Below are positions 10,819 to 22,869 of a stretch of 64,000 nt of DNA, one piece after another. A program made the translations under genes and the position numbers. Source of the stretch: Diplosphaera chodatii (taxonomy: Eukaryota > Chlorophyta > Trebouxiophyceae > Prasiolales > Stichococcaceae). Each line of letters starts with the position of its first letter. Positions within the stretch are counted from its first letter, which is position 1. Location of the stretch: assembly GCA_032358165.1 (NCBI GenBank), contig JAALGY010000012.1, positions 62,001-126,000 of the forward strand. The letters run 5' to 3'. The notes beneath the pieces were generated by a model. That model saw only the letters and a program-made list of their open reading frames with translations, had not been told where the DNA came from and did not search any database.

Positions 10819-13093
10819 ATGGACGCAGCGCTCGAGAACAGCCCCGGACCTCCAAAGTGGATGAACATGGGGGGTACGCCCCGGCCTGGGTATCCTGTGG
10901 ACCCAAACCCCAAAAATGTGAATATCCCAGCGACTCTGATAGCTGCATCCGAATGGTCCACAGCGTACACACATCTGTGAAGATGGAGCGTCATGCGCAA
11001 TCGGTGCTATGTGCACACCAGCTTACAGTCACTACTGATTGGGCTGCCGTATGCACAGGTGTACGTCTTCCCTCCGCAGCCAGTCAACGTCAGGGACCCC
11101 GAGCACGGCAACAACACCACAAAAACATCTGCGACGGTCTGCTGTGGCTGTCCGAAGAAGTGTGCTCTCCTCACCTCCCGTGTGTTGCTGGGAGGAAACA
11201 ACCCCATACTGCCCCTCCCCAACTGCGTTAAGCACTGACGCTGACATACAGGTCCAGCAACTGGCCTTGATCTTGTCCGCAAGTGCGCGTGTTCAGATCT
11301 TGACAGCTGTGTCAGATCATGGCTTTGCGTATTCACGTTGCCGTGCACGCTCTAGCAGCTGCAGACACTGCGTTTGTTGGGATAGCGCATGCTGATGAAT
11401 GGCCGGCTGGTACGTATGGAAGACGTGAGGGATCATGCGGCGTTTGAAAATCATGAGCGTCACATGCAGGACTGCACTCATCACTGTGATCGTCCTGGCC
11501 GTCCTCCTGTTGGCCGGCGCAGCGCTCGGTGTCGGCCTGGGCCTTGGGCTGAACAAGTCGGACCCATCGCCAAAGGACAACCCCGCTGTGGCGCCGTCAC
11601 CCGCTGCTGACTCTCCAGCATCTGCGCCAGAGCCAGGTGTGACAATGCCCTGTGACAGCGAAAGGGCGACTGATTTGTACCAGATTGAGGAAAGCACTAT
11701 TGTGTGCTGAGGAGGCCTTCTACTTTCTGTGTCGAACCTTTGCACCATGATGCACAGTGCATCTTCATGCATGGCGTCTCAACAGCTGTTGCATAGCACG
11801 TCGCAGCACTATGATGTGCTTGGCGCTGACAAGCTGCAGCCGCCCTTCTCTGCAGCGGCCGCGCCTCCTGTCAACCCCGACTGTAGCACTGACCAAGAAT
11901 GCTGGACGAGAGGTGAAGGCTGGTGGTGCGTGGCTGGTGTATGCGGCTACCAACTACCTGACACGTACTACTGCAACAAGACGGCAGAGGCTCGGCGATG
12001 CTTCTCCACCGTGTGCGGCGACACCACTGCACTGGGCTTCGCAATGCCAGAGCAGCCATTCGCGTGCCTTATCACCACTGGAAACCGCTGCAGACGCCCA
12101 GACGCCTGTGCATCTGGGGTGCGCACCTATGCTTGGTTGCAGAAGCTCTGCACCTTCACCAGAAAAATTGGTCATCTTGCCTGCCTTAACCCTTGTAGAA
12201 TACCATTCCACAGATTGCACAGATTCCCAGCAGCACGAGAACAGCAGCCATACAATGGCTGTAAAGGATGTATGCTTGGCACATTAACGAGGTGCATAGC
12301 CTCACATGTAGTGCTGAAACCTGTAGATCTCAGGCTCTTTACCACATAGCACCTTTGCCCACCAAACAGGTGTGCAAGGAGCTGGGGTCTGACACAGCAC
12401 CTGCGCGGTATTGCGTCTCCAAGACGGGCGTAGCAGACCAGCCACCTGCAAAGTTTGTGAATGGAAGGTCTGTCTTGACAGTTGCTGATATGGTCAGAGG
12501 GGCCAAACCCATGTCACGCCTGTTGTGCTGCAACAGATGAAAAGCAGCTGCCTTTCATGAGCTTAAGACGGGACTTATGCTGAGTGCTATTAGCCTACCC
12601 AATGTTCCAAACGGACAATGAACAATGTTGGTGCGACAGAGCTGACTTGACCTACTCACCCTCTGCGTGTGCAGCCCCTGCAAGGTCGATGTCGATTGCG
12701 GCGGTCATGCCCGGTGCCTGCAGGTGCGACATGCTGCTCCATATGCGTGCAGCTATGATCATACACATGCTCAGCTACAGATGCGACGATCTCGTCGGCA
12801 CGCACGTGGGTGCAGCTGCAGGTTCTCAGTATGCCATGTGATGGCAGCACCTCTCGGTGCGAATCACTAATAGCCATGCTTCATGTGCCCATCCGCAGAG
12901 CCAATGCAGCCAGAAGGCGGACTATGGAGAACCGTGCGGAACATCCGTAGACTGCTTCAGCGGCGATTGCCTGTACAATGCCAACTCAGAACGCAACATC
13001 TGCACCATTGCGGACGGTGCTCTGTGTGGCACGATCGACTTCTGCAAGAAGGGCAGCCGGTGTTCAACCGACGGCTACTGTGTGCCCGGTTAG
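10819..13093 (+). CDS. Cysteine-rich single-pass surface protein, tandem copy A
   Basis: Seven coding exons join in phase: 10819-10917, 11059-11159, 11470-11636, 11856-12118, 12370-12467, 12675-12723, 12899-13093, about 323 residues. Order: a short cytosolic N-terminus (MDAALENSPGPPKW.., PGYPVDPNP), a CCGCPKK motif right at the membrane (likely S-acylated, inferred), a transmembrane helix (ALITVIVLAVLLLAGAALG) running into GVGLGLGL, a Pro/Ser stalk, then an extracellular part with more than 20 cysteines. Blocks there include CSTDQECW, WWCVAGVCG, RRPDACASG, CKVDVDCGGHARC and a final exon with a CFSGDC..CTIADGALC..GSRCSTDGYC pattern resembling disulphide-knotted Dickkopf/EB-like repeats. There is no signal peptide, so a type II topology is likely. 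The gene at 14726 has the same seven exons with identical phases. Role unknown; a receptor or adhesion role is a guess. Confidence 0.8.
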
Positions 13094-13957
13094 ACAACGC
13101 CCACGTCCGGCTGAGCAACCTCTCTGATGTATACCATTGCTGTTGCTTGCTCAATTACAGCACTCCCATACGATAAGCGTGAAATGTTTTCAGCGACAGA
13201 CGTTGGTCATAACGGCAGCCTGTTTCATCCTTGGTGATGGGCTTATCCTTCAGTAGTTGGGACTGAACGAGTTGGGTCTTGGGGTGTGGAGTACATATGT
13301 ACTGTGGGTGCTGAGTAGGCCTAGCAGGTGTGCTGACTGCTGATGGCAGTGAACCATTTGTGGACATGCGATAGCCAGTGTCGCTGCACTTTGCCATGCT
13401 TGATAGTGACGCCGACCACTTCATGTGATCATATATAGCTCCTTCGCTTGACCCCTTTAGACCGATGCATGGACAATACAGCAACGAGGCCTGAGAAATT
13501 CTGGCCACACCCTGCCCGCCTGCTTTGCACTGCATGGGTGCTTGACACAGCTGCACGTGTATCCCCCAGTGGACCTTCACAGGCTGTGCACTGTCAGCTG
13601 TTGGTAGCATACAGGCTCACTGCAACCTATCCGGCATGGCAGATAAACAGCTCAGCACGCGTTCCCTTGCAAGCGCACCGGATCCACACCCCTTCCCCAT
13701 TATATTATGAAAACCTTCCAGCGTTGTCACAACAAAACATTGCGGCCTGAAGTCACCTCGTGCTCATGATAGCTTAGAGACAGGATGTGAGCTGCGCTGA
13801 TGTGGGGTAAGCATACAGCATCTGTCAGTGCTGCCATGCGCACAGCATGTGAATCGGACCTGTGCTGGCACACCGCCTCATTCTTTCCGAATACTGTCCT
13901 GCATCTCCGGAGAACATCTTGGCAGGTGCAGCAAATGGCAGATATAGCGGCTACGTA
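13094..13957. other. Intergenic, no supported gene
   Basis: This lies between tandem copy A and the MITE-like element. Short open frames on both strands have no splice or motif support. Confidence 0.4.
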
Positions 13958-13970
13958 CCCGCCCTCAGCC

Positions 13971-14246
13971 GCAGCAGCTAAATCAGGTCAAGATGGGGGG
14001 TCGATAACTATATAATCGTTCCGGCATTAAGAAACGCGCCGCGAGGCGCCGCACCATATGCTGCCCATTCCACACGGTTTACGGCGCTGTTCCGACTAAA
14101 ACGGCCATGCTGAATCGCGTGGCACGTCGCGCTAGTGTCTCAGCGGGCTGAAAACGCTCAAACACTTTGTTTAGGGGTTAGGGTTTAAGGCTTACGTAGT
14201 CTTCCTTTTGTTATATCGACCCCCCATCTTGACCTAATTTAGGAGC
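13971..14246. mobile_element. MITE-like non-autonomous DNA element with 29-bp inverted repeats
   Basis: The ends carry inverted repeats at 13978-14006 and 14214-14242, CTAAAT(C/T)AGGTCAAG... continuing ATGGGGGGTCGATA, with one mismatch in 29. Immediately outside, the 13-base word CCCGCCCTCAGCC is present on both sides (13958-13970 and 14247-14259) in the same orientation, as expected for a target-site duplication. The 276-base interior has no open frame of note and includes a TTAGGGGTTAGGGTTTAAGG stretch. No transposase is present, so any movement would need one encoded elsewhere. A 13-base duplication is long for common MITE families, so the superfamily is not assigned. Confidence 0.8.
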
Positions 14247-14259
14247 CCCGCCCTCAGCC

Positions 14260-14725
14260 ACTCGTGCTCGGATCTTGCAGGTGCAGGGGGCTTAAAGATC
14301 AAGGCGCCCGGCTGATGAGATCTGGTGTCAGGGTGACTTCTGCACCCGGATGATATGCCTTGTATCTCGTGCAACCTTAAGGTCTTCCATTGGTCTCGTG
14401 TGGCGTTATATGCGTGCAGTATCGTGCGTCGTCCACTGCACAGCGGTGTGATGGGTACCCACCAGCAGGTGCGACTCCACCTGCTTGAACAGACAGCGCA
14501 CCTGCGTCTGCGACCCCTGAAAGGAGTCATAAGTGCAGTACCATTAGCAACAGCTCGTGAGAGGCATTCGATACATTGGTTGCCATGCGATTATCGTGAT
14601 GTGTTACGCCGCAGTGCGTGTGTTGAGAGAACATACGTTCACGTTTGTTGGTAGCCGGAAGGGTTCTTGCAGCTTTACTCTACGACACCAAGCACCATGC
14701 AATGTTACTCATAACGCAGGGGCCG
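14260..14725. other. Upstream region of tandem copy B
   Basis: No gene supported. It probably contains the promoter and 5' UTR of the gene starting at 14726. Confidence 0.4.
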
Positions 14726-17136
14726 ATGGATGCTGCTCTTGTTCACAATGACGACGGTCCAATCAAGAAGATGGGCGGCGCTGCACCTGGGTATCCGGTG
14801 GGACCACTGTCTCCTGACAGCAAGGTTTGTGAGGACGTGATCTACATACAGTCATGTCACTGCGAGCCTCACTCCACAAATCACAGGAGAACTTACTAGC
14901 GGCATTTCACACGGGCAATGCGACGACTGTTGCTAAACTTCGTTTACCACAGCCTGCAAACCTATCACCTCGGACCATGACCAAGGAGACCTTCTGCCAC
15001 AGGGCTACTTTGGCGGCAACTATCCTGCACAGCCTGCCCACAACGGAGGGAGCAGCGATCACAAGGCATTCTGCTGTGGCTGTTCGCGGCGGTGAGCGTG
15101 ATCGTGTTTCTCATATAATGCAGCGGTCCTTCTGAGTGTGGGACAACACCCCACTCATTCTAGCATAGTAACCCTTGGCCTTGCTGCCCCAACGACAAAG
15201 GCTGCATGAACATGATATTGTGTCCGTCGTGACGCCGACCACCTTGACGAAGTCACGCTGCACCAGTATCGCACCTGTTTGCACCAGTGCACGTCTGGCA
15301 GGCTGCCTGCTATATATGTTCTAGTGCGTATCTGCCAGCTATCGTCGGCAGAGTAGGTTAAGACAGGTGCTGCAAAGCACGTTCCACTTATTCAACGCTG
15401 CGCAGTGCAGCCTATTCCATGTGTATGACATAAGCACTATGGTTGCTGCAGGGCTGCCATCATCACTGCAGTTGTCATGACCGTGCTGCTGCTTTGCGGT
15501 GTGGCTCTTGGCGTTGGTCTGGGCGTCGGCTTGAAGAAGTCCGATGACCCATTACCGCCTCCACCTCTTATGCCGCCACCCCCAAAACGTTCGCCACCTG
15601 CACCAGGACCAAAAGGTAGTGGATGCATTACCGTACTGTGCATGCTGACCAAGCAACGGGGCACAGCATTGGCTTGATGTCGAGGTCCCCACAAAACTGC
15701 TGCCATGTTGCTTTAGTGGGGGCAAACTGTTGGGCCGCATTCATGGCAAACTAAACTCTCTGTGAACAGAACGTCAAACCGCCAAGGGCACACAGCACGA
15801 CGAGGTGCAGTGAAGATCTGAAACTTCCCCGACCCTACTGTGCAGGATCAGGGACGAAACCTTCCTGCACCAGCGATCAAGAGTGTTTCCTTGCAAGTGC
15901 TGGCGCCCTCTGTGTGACAGGATCATGCTCCAGTCTGCTACCCGACACATTCACTTGCAACAGGACAGCAGACAGCTTGGCATGCCACTCTGGCATGTGC
16001 GGCTCTGCTGCTGCACTGAATTACGCAAACACAACACGGTTTCCCACGAGGTGCCTTCTGACCACTGGCGCCCTCTGCGATCGCCCTGACGCCTGTGCAT
16101 CTGGGGTACGTATTTTAGGATCTCACCATCTGCCTGTGCAGCCTGATCTGGCACCATGCAAGTGCAAAATGCTCAGGTTAGCAGGTACGTAGTGCAGATG
16201 CCAATGTTTCTCATAGATATGCACATATTATACCCATGCTGTCAGGGCTAACTGCCTCGTTGTAGCAAGCAGGCGTAATTTGAAACTGTGATCAGTTCTC
16301 ACATTAGCACTATATGTAACCTGTGCAGGAGTGCCTGCCACTGGGAGACGGTGCACAGGCTGAGGAGTACTGTATTGCCAAGTCCGGCGTAACTGACCGA
16401 CCACCCAAGACGTTTACCTCTGGCAGGTGGGCATGTCATGCTCACTTGTTTCGCACGACTGCCTTTCTTTTGGGATGCATGCTCGCAGCAAGGTCGATAG
16501 ATTACAGGAATGGACACTGCTCGCCCACCTTTGCCGCAATGACTCAACTTCAACCTGCCAGAAACTTATCATGTCTGAAATCTCCTGTGCGCAGGCTGCG
16601 CTTCAGTGTTGTCGCGTACGGGTCTGAAACCCGTTCATACTCACCTCCTCTCTGCATATGCGCAGATCATGCAAGCTCGATGTACAGTGCGGCGGAGCGA
16701 AAGGCAGGTGTCTGCAGGTGCAATCTGGTTCCGTTAAGCCTGGCAGCCTGCCAGAGTTCCTGGTGCCATATACATGACGACCCATTGACACCATTGAGTT
16801 GGTGCCAACGTTGCAGTTGGCATTACAATATCCTGTGCTGTAAAGCATGGGCCCTTTCCGATTTGTGGTGGTGTTTTCTAATCACCGTGCAAACCTATAT
16901 TGCAATTGCAGGGCAAGTGCTCAAAGCTGGCTGTTTGGCCACAGAACTGCAATTCAGACGCTGACTGCTTCAGCGGTGAATGCAAGCTGATCGAGGCTAC
17001 AGACGAGGACGAGAATACTTGTGCAATCGCGGATGGACAACTGTGCTTCGATGACTCGGTATGTAAGACGGGGAGGATATGCTCACGCGATGGGTATTGT
17101 ATCAAACCTCTGGCGGCTGCTGCTACTGAGGGCTGA
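14726..17136 (+). CDS. Cysteine-rich single-pass surface protein, tandem copy B
   Basis: Seven coding exons join in phase: 14726-14824, 15003-15091, 15452-15615, 15846-16105, 16329-16426, 16666-16717, 16912-17136, about 328 residues. Exon 1 is 99 bases in both copies and every intron phase matches copy A. The protein starts MDAALVHNDDGPIKKMGG and has PGYPVGP, a juxtamembrane CCGCSRR, a transmembrane helix (ITAVVMTVLLLCGVALG) with GVGLGVGL, a Pro-rich stalk (PPPPLMPPPPKRSPP), and the same extracellular cysteine blocks: CTSDQECF, LLPDTFTCNRTADS, DRPDACASG, EYCIAKSGVTDRPP, CKLDVQCGGAKGRC and a last exon with CFSGEC..CAIADGQLC..GRICSRDGYC. The tail is 10 residues longer than in copy A. Divergence in the Pro-rich and N-terminal regions, with the cysteines kept, points to selection on a disulphide-bonded ectodomain. 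The duplication is direct and tandem. Confidence 0.8.
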
Positions 17137-17896
17137 GAGTCCTGTCTGTCTCGCTGGCCACCACATGGTGAGCATCGCAGATGCGATGTCTTCCTGCTTC
17201 AGCCGTGGACATGGTTGCAAGTCTGCCTAGCAGATAGATCTCGATGCCTACAGACGGTTTGTTGCAACAAAGCGGAAGGGGTATTTACACGCTGGCCTCT
17301 TGTGTCGGATGTCGCAACAACTCTAGGGCTGCCAGCCCAATGGGCGCTGCGTGCCCATCGGATGATTCTGGCAGCATAAAGCGGTCGTGCAATGACTCGG
17401 TAGACATGGTATACCGTTTTGGTGTGTAAGTGTGCACAGTAAGTTTGCAGCATGTCTATCAGCTTGCTGGACATCATGAAGCGCCATTCTTAAAGCACTG
17501 CAGCTGGTATCAGCATGCTGTGCAAAATACCGAAGTTCCAACAGGCATGCAGCAGAGTGCGATCACAAAGATCTGCCTGTTTCAACAGTACTGTGCCATC
17601 ATGACAACAGACATGACTTGTCGCTTCATACTGCCAGACATATTGCACATGTGATACAAAAGACTAAAGTGTGAATGCGGCTCGGTGGTGCCCTTGAATC
17701 GCAGGGAATGGCATGTCGATGTGACTCTCACTCTTACGCATGAAGTATCTGTCACGTGGACTGGGCTGCCCGCTGCTTGTCCAAAGCGGCTCACTTGTCG
17801 ATCCAACAGAGAAAGGCATGCCAAGGAAGAGATGCATGTTGCCATCGTCAATTTGACGCCAAGGCCAGACAGCGATGACAATATGCTGCTGTCTAT
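17137..17896. other. 3' flank of copy B, no further gene
   Basis: It contains the probable poly(A) signal listed below and runs into the left end of the CACTA-like element. No coding signal is supported. Confidence 0.4.
17425..17429 (+). terminator. Candidate TGTAA poly(A) signal for copy B
   Basis: TGTAA, the usual green-algal polyadenylation word, lies about 290 bases after the stop codon of copy B. The word is short and could occur by chance. Confidence 0.35.
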
Positions 17897-19983
17897 CACT
17901 ATGACAACGACACCTTACCCAAAGCGTGTGCAAACCATACGCATTCCTACCCAAATCGTACCCAACCGCTTACGCTTATTTGAGTACAACTGACCCGCCG
18001 CGGGTCCGCCTACTCAAACTGTACCTATTCCATACCCAACATGCCAGCAGCATCTGAAAGGGGGCTGCTGCCAAAGGGTCGCCCTAGGCCCTGCCCATCG
18101 TTCAAGCTCACCTGTCGCCCGGTTAGGCTGTCATGTTGAGTTGCACATCTGCACATGTGCACAACCCAGATTGCACCGCAAGCACTGCAGCAATGATAGC
18201 ACTCCGTTGTGCGTCCCCGTTCCTGGAACTGGATGGCAGTTATGGATCTCCGGCTGCAAGCATTCGGACGGACAGGCGACAACATCTGATGGTCCAGTTC
18301 TGCAGCATGCCGCAGGCGCGGGGATCACGGCGCTTGCAACGGTCCCAGGGCACAGGGCATGCTGGCAAGCGTGCACGGGCCGAAGGGGCCGGGACAGAGG
18401 ACGTGCTCTGCAGCAGGTGACCGTTGAGTGCTTGTGAGGACAGCCACAGCGCCCAAACAGGAACAGAGGCCAACGCTGTGCTGCAACCTGACGCCATAAA
18501 CAAACTCTGATGTATCAAATACGGCCTGCCGTCAGTCCCTGCGTCCCCAATCGCTCCCGGCCTCAGTGCTGACTTCCAGATGCGAATGCGATTGGCACAG
18601 CAGGACAGTGTTGTGCGACTTGTAGGCCTCACATGGGCACTGATCATGCTGAAAGACCGTATCTCCATCTTTGCAGAGTAGCATGCCGCTGCTGCGGCAG
18701 CAAGCCACAACGGACTGCGGGGATGCCGCACTGCTCTGTGGGGCACAAGCTGCCAGCAGTGGGCGGCTCCGTCGCCTCGTAGCATCCGCCATCTGTTGAC
18801 ACAGCCCTCAAGGTAGACTTCGATTTGTAGGATCCGCTGCGGCGCAGTCTGCCGCTGCATGGCTTTGTGCGCTCTGCGTGTGCAGTTGATCAGTGGCGCG
18901 GTGTGATGCACGCCACGGTATCATGACAGCTCTGCTAATCGCCTCTACTGATGGCTGTATACATAGGGGTTGAAGTCCTGCCTGTCCACAGAACGTCCCA
19001 TGCTGCAGATGATGGCTGCCATGCGGCGCAACAGCTGCCAGCCAATACGCAAGTCATACGCGCGTGGCGCATCGCTTGCAACAGCAGCTGCAGCGGTGGT
19101 GTACGACCGACTGCGGCCGACGTCGCCAGGTGAGCAGCGTGCCAGACATGTGTACATGCTGAGCCAGTCTTTCATGTCTAATTGACGACTGTGCCACCGG
19201 CTGCCCAGCTCCATGCTCCGCTCACCACAGCCGCATCCTCCTGTTCAGCAGCAGTACCGTTTGAGCAGGTTGTTTACAGTGCAATGACCAGCGCAAATCA
19301 ATACCTTTCCTCCTGGTATGTATGTAGGTCTGTGGCGGCTGGTCCCATACAGCATGCAGCGCTTGAACCCAGCAGCTATGCATACAGAGCCACAAGGTAA
19401 CCTCGCTATCCTCGGGCCTTCAAGACGGTTCATCACTCATTGACATTTGCATCGGCAACTCGTAACTTGACGGTCATTGTGCATGCTGCATGCCGGTGAC
19501 CTTGCCTGAGAACCGTTGCCAATGTTGTCGTGACATTGCTCAAGTGCTGAGGTGTTGATGGTGCATGTGCAGGTGCTGATGTCAGTGGCACAAGTGCAGC
19601 CTCCGATGGTTGCAAAGGACAAGCGGCAAGTGCAGCGCACTGTGGTCCAGCTGGAAGCGAGCCCTGGTGGCAGAGCTAGCGGCGTGCGGCTTAGCTCAGC
19701 TTGCTTGTAGAGCAGACTTGCTTATGCAGGTGTTCAGTCTGCATTGACGGTCTACGCATAGCATGCCTGTAACACTGGTAAAGTCCTACGCAAACCGTAC
19801 TCAAACAATGTCCAAATTTGCGTAGTTTTGGCCAGATGCGTAGGTTCATACCCCAAAGGCCTACCCAAACCATACCCAAATATCTACCCAAACACAACTT
19901 CCTTGGTACCTATTCCATGTGCAAAGCATGTCCATTTGCGTATGGTATGCACACTGTTTGGGTAACGTGTCGTTGTCATAGTG
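17897..19983. mobile_element. CACTA-like DNA transposon, probably non-autonomous
   Basis: The two ends form an imperfect inverted repeat of about 45 bases beginning CACTATGACAACGACAC on the left (17897) and, read on the other strand, on the right (ending 19983). The trinucleotide TAT flanks both ends (17894-17896 and 19984-19986). Termini starting CACTA with a 3-base target duplication are the hallmark of the CACTA/EnSpm superfamily. Both subterminal zones (about 17915-18045 and 19785-19925) are packed with short TACCCAAA, TACGCAAAC and TACTCAAAC words, again typical. The interior 2 kb shows only mixed open frames on both strands, some cysteine-rich, and no transposase I can recognise, so I infer a non-autonomous copy that may carry captured or decayed sequence. 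Confidence 0.75.
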
Positions 19984-20384
19984 TATCTATCTAGCTACTG
20001 CAATGCGCCATGGTGGGAACAGCGTCTAGAACTTCACTCACAGAACTCCAGAGCAGTCTCCCATCATCGCAGGCACACAATTGACAGGAGCTAGCCTGAG
20101 CAGAAGCAGCGCTCCATGCCCACACATGCATTTCTCGGGCATGCCTCATTGACAAGCTAAAGTGCTGAGTGCTCAGCCGTATGCGATACATCCACTACAC
20201 GGCACTGCATGACGTGTCGACGTTCGGAGGACAACGCTCATGTGCCACGAAGTGCCATGTTAAGACATGTGTTCTTGCACGCTGCTGCCCTGCACGTCTG
20301 GCACAGGGGTTCCAGACTTGCAGCGTGAGTCTAAATATGAGGCATACAGCTGCCCTGAGGCGTACAGCTGCTTGCTCGTCAACA

Positions 20385-20486
20385 TTATTTCGATGTCACA
20401 CTCAGCCTGTGCGACAGAGCTGACAGAAACATGGTCACAAACTTTTGTCAGCTCTGTCACACAGGCTGGGTGTGACATCGAAATAA
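20385..20486. repeat. Foldback inverted repeat (long hairpin)
   Basis: The left arm TTATTTCGATGTCACAC.. and the right arm, read in reverse complement, match over about 43 bases with a few mismatches (including TCAGCC/CCAGCC and GTGCGAC/GTGTGAC), leaving a loop of roughly 12 bases. It could be a small foldback element or a small-RNA precursor. It lies 320 bases upstream of the secreted-protein gene at 20807. Confidence 0.85.
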
Positions 20487-20806
20487 AGGCAGAGTTGCCA
20501 ATCACCCACTAACCTCCTGCTGCTCAATAGGGAATGAACGGACCTGTCTCGAAAGTGATTCACGCTGCGGCGTTGGACCAGTGACGTAGATCAAGGTCAT
20601 GCACCGCATCTTCGTTATGACGGGGCAATGTCGCGTCGCCAAAGAGATTGGTGGCACTTATAGCGTTGCATAGGAGGCCTGTCACGCTGACCTGTCCATT
20701 GCTGACTAATTTGTAGCCCGTCATCGTGACATCTTGCGACAGGGACCCTCTACGGTTCGTCACGCTCCTCGTACCAAATGTAGCTTATTTCCGCATATTT
20801 TGAAGT

Positions 20807-22869
20807 ATGGCGCACGGGCGTGCGGCGTTCGCCGTTCTGCTTGTGGTGCTGGTCGGTGCTGGTGTGCGCGGTGTATCGGCTCAAATCAGTGGTGAGCTCC
20901 ACGCTGTGCGAGAGCTTGATACCACACAACCTGATCTCTACATATGCTTTATGGTTGCCATTAACTGCTTGATTGATCGCAGCATCAGGCTGGCCGTTGT
21001 TGCATGCATGCGTGTGGATATGAGTCTCAAACATCATCCTGCTGCTGATCAGACACAGCAGCGTGGCTGAGAAGGAGGATCATCCAATTGGCCAATTTCA
21101 GTATCGACGAGGATCGCGACTAGTAACTCATGTCATTTCTTGCAGCCACGGACCAGAATCTACTTGGCTGCCTATTCAATGCCCCTGGGTTCGTTGACAC
21201 CTGTGGAGCCGATGTGCAAGACGCATCAAACGCGAACACTGACTTCATCTGCTCTCAGGGATGCCAAGACACACTCGTTAGCATCGTCACTGTGAGCACC
21301 TCCGACACTTGCTGTAAACATGCATGCTGCATCATACATGCATGGCCGCGTGTGTTATCGTTATTACCAAGTGGCTTGCTGCTATCTCTTCGGCATATCT
21401 GCCTCCACCTCATCGTCTTTGTCATCCCCTGCAGGATGACCCTCAGTGCCTGACCAACATAGCGGAACAGGCGTCAAACGACTCTGTCTCTCTTGTGTGA
21501 GCGCGACGCTCAGCCTGCTGCCGGTGTTGCACTCACATCCGAAGGGGTCCGTATTGCGAGTCTTCTGATGAAGTTTCAACTGTTGGTATCTCATAAGCAG
21601 ATCTCCGTCGGGATGCAGGGGCGGACTTCTGGTTGCATGCAAACTCATCGATCCTTCGGATGGCGGAACCATGGGCAGCTCAGCACCCACTCCAGACCCA
21701 ACGCCTGCGCCCGTGCCAGACACACCGGAGCCCACACCAGACCCCACGCCGCCGCCGGTCCCAGACACACCAGCGCCCACGCCAGGGCCCACACCAGACC
21801 CCACTCAAGAGCCTACGCCAGCCCCAAACACACCAGCACCGACACCAAACCAGACGCCAATACCGGTGCCAGGCACTCCAGCCCCCACACCCAACCCTAC
21901 ACCGTCATCAGTGCCCAATACCCCGGCCCCCACGCCCAAGCAGACAGCGGCAGCAGCAGCAGCAGCAGTGTCAAACACACCAGCTCCGACACCAGCCCCG
22001 ACGCCAGCCCTAGCGCCGGAGCCTTCAACCTCCACAGTAGGAGGAGCAGTCGATGATGTTGCGCCTGCTCCCGACCTGGCACCCGCCCTCGAGCCGGCAG
22101 TCCCTGACGATGCAGCAGGTCTGACAGGCGCCTGGGAAGCTATGACTGTGTCGGTGCAATGACAAAAACATATACATCATATTCAAATTCCGATTTGCAC
22201 CTGCTTCGGCCTACCAGCATACCTGAATCGATGCTGTCCTCCCTTGCAGACCTGGCCTGTTTGTGCGACTCAGGGGCTGACATAATCCGTGTCAAACACC
22301 CTATTGTGATTACTTGCAGCGCCAGCACCGGATGGCGGGACCTTTGGCTGCCTGACAGAGGCGCAGATCTCGTCCTTCCAACGCTCTTGCGCCAACATTA
22401 TAGCAGCTGCTGCAAGAGACCCAGGCGGCCCACTCGTATGTGATGCAACATGTCCCGACATTTTGAACACAGTGAGTCCCTGCTGCACGGTGCTCTTCAA
22501 TCATCGCCAGGGGTTTGCACAACATGCTCATGACTGGAAATTGACATGCATCGTGTGTTGAGGGTATTCAGACGGTCACATTGAGGACGGACGAATGACT
22601 CGTTTCAAAGTGTTGCAATCACAGGTGCCGCAGACCTGTATCGACAAGCTGGTAACGGTCAGCGATGTGCCACTCTTTTAGTAAGTAGTGCTGGCGCTCT
22701 GTACGTGAAGATGTTTTGTGACGTCCTACCTTTCTGCTGTGTATGGTTGAGTAGCTTGCCATGACCATGCAATCTATGTTGTCTCTGCAGTCGGGGTATC
22801 TTCAGAACATGCGGCATCACCTTCAGTTGCGGAAGCGCCAGCTGCCCCGAGGCTCCCATGTATGCATTG
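20807..22869 (+). CDS. Secreted protein with duplicated six-cysteine domain and PT-rich linker
   Basis: Exons that join in phase: 20807-20891, 21146-21291, 21435-21496, 21619-22118, 22320-22471, 22625-22680, 22791-22869. It starts MAHGRAAFAVLLVVLVGAG.. with a clear signal peptide cleaving near VSA-QIS. Domain 1 (exons 2-4) has the pattern GCL..C..C..C..C..C, ending LLVACKLIDP. A linker of about 120 residues follows, made of PTPDPTPAPVPDTP-type repeats with a short poly-Ala, like hydroxyproline-rich glycoprotein stalks. Domain 2 (exons 5-7) repeats the same spacing: GCLTEAQISSFQRSC, LVCDATCPDILN, QTCIDKL, FRTCGITFSC. So the six-cysteine module was duplicated around the stalk. Downstream, about 23046-23160 encodes a Pro-rich stretch (PSPAPSPAPLLPPPPPPLN) in an open frame that probably continues the gene, but I could not join it in phase, so the C-terminus is unresolved. 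Secreted or cell-wall location is likely; ligand unknown. Confidence 0.7.

Noticed and set aside
14173..14192. Telomere or interstitial telomeric repeat
   Set aside because: Only one or two TTTAGGG-like words occur, here and near 2750; not a tandem array.
18131..18911. Cysteine-rich secreted protein gene on the minus strand
   Set aside because: Frames switch repeatedly with no joinable splice sites, and the region lies inside the CACTA-like element.
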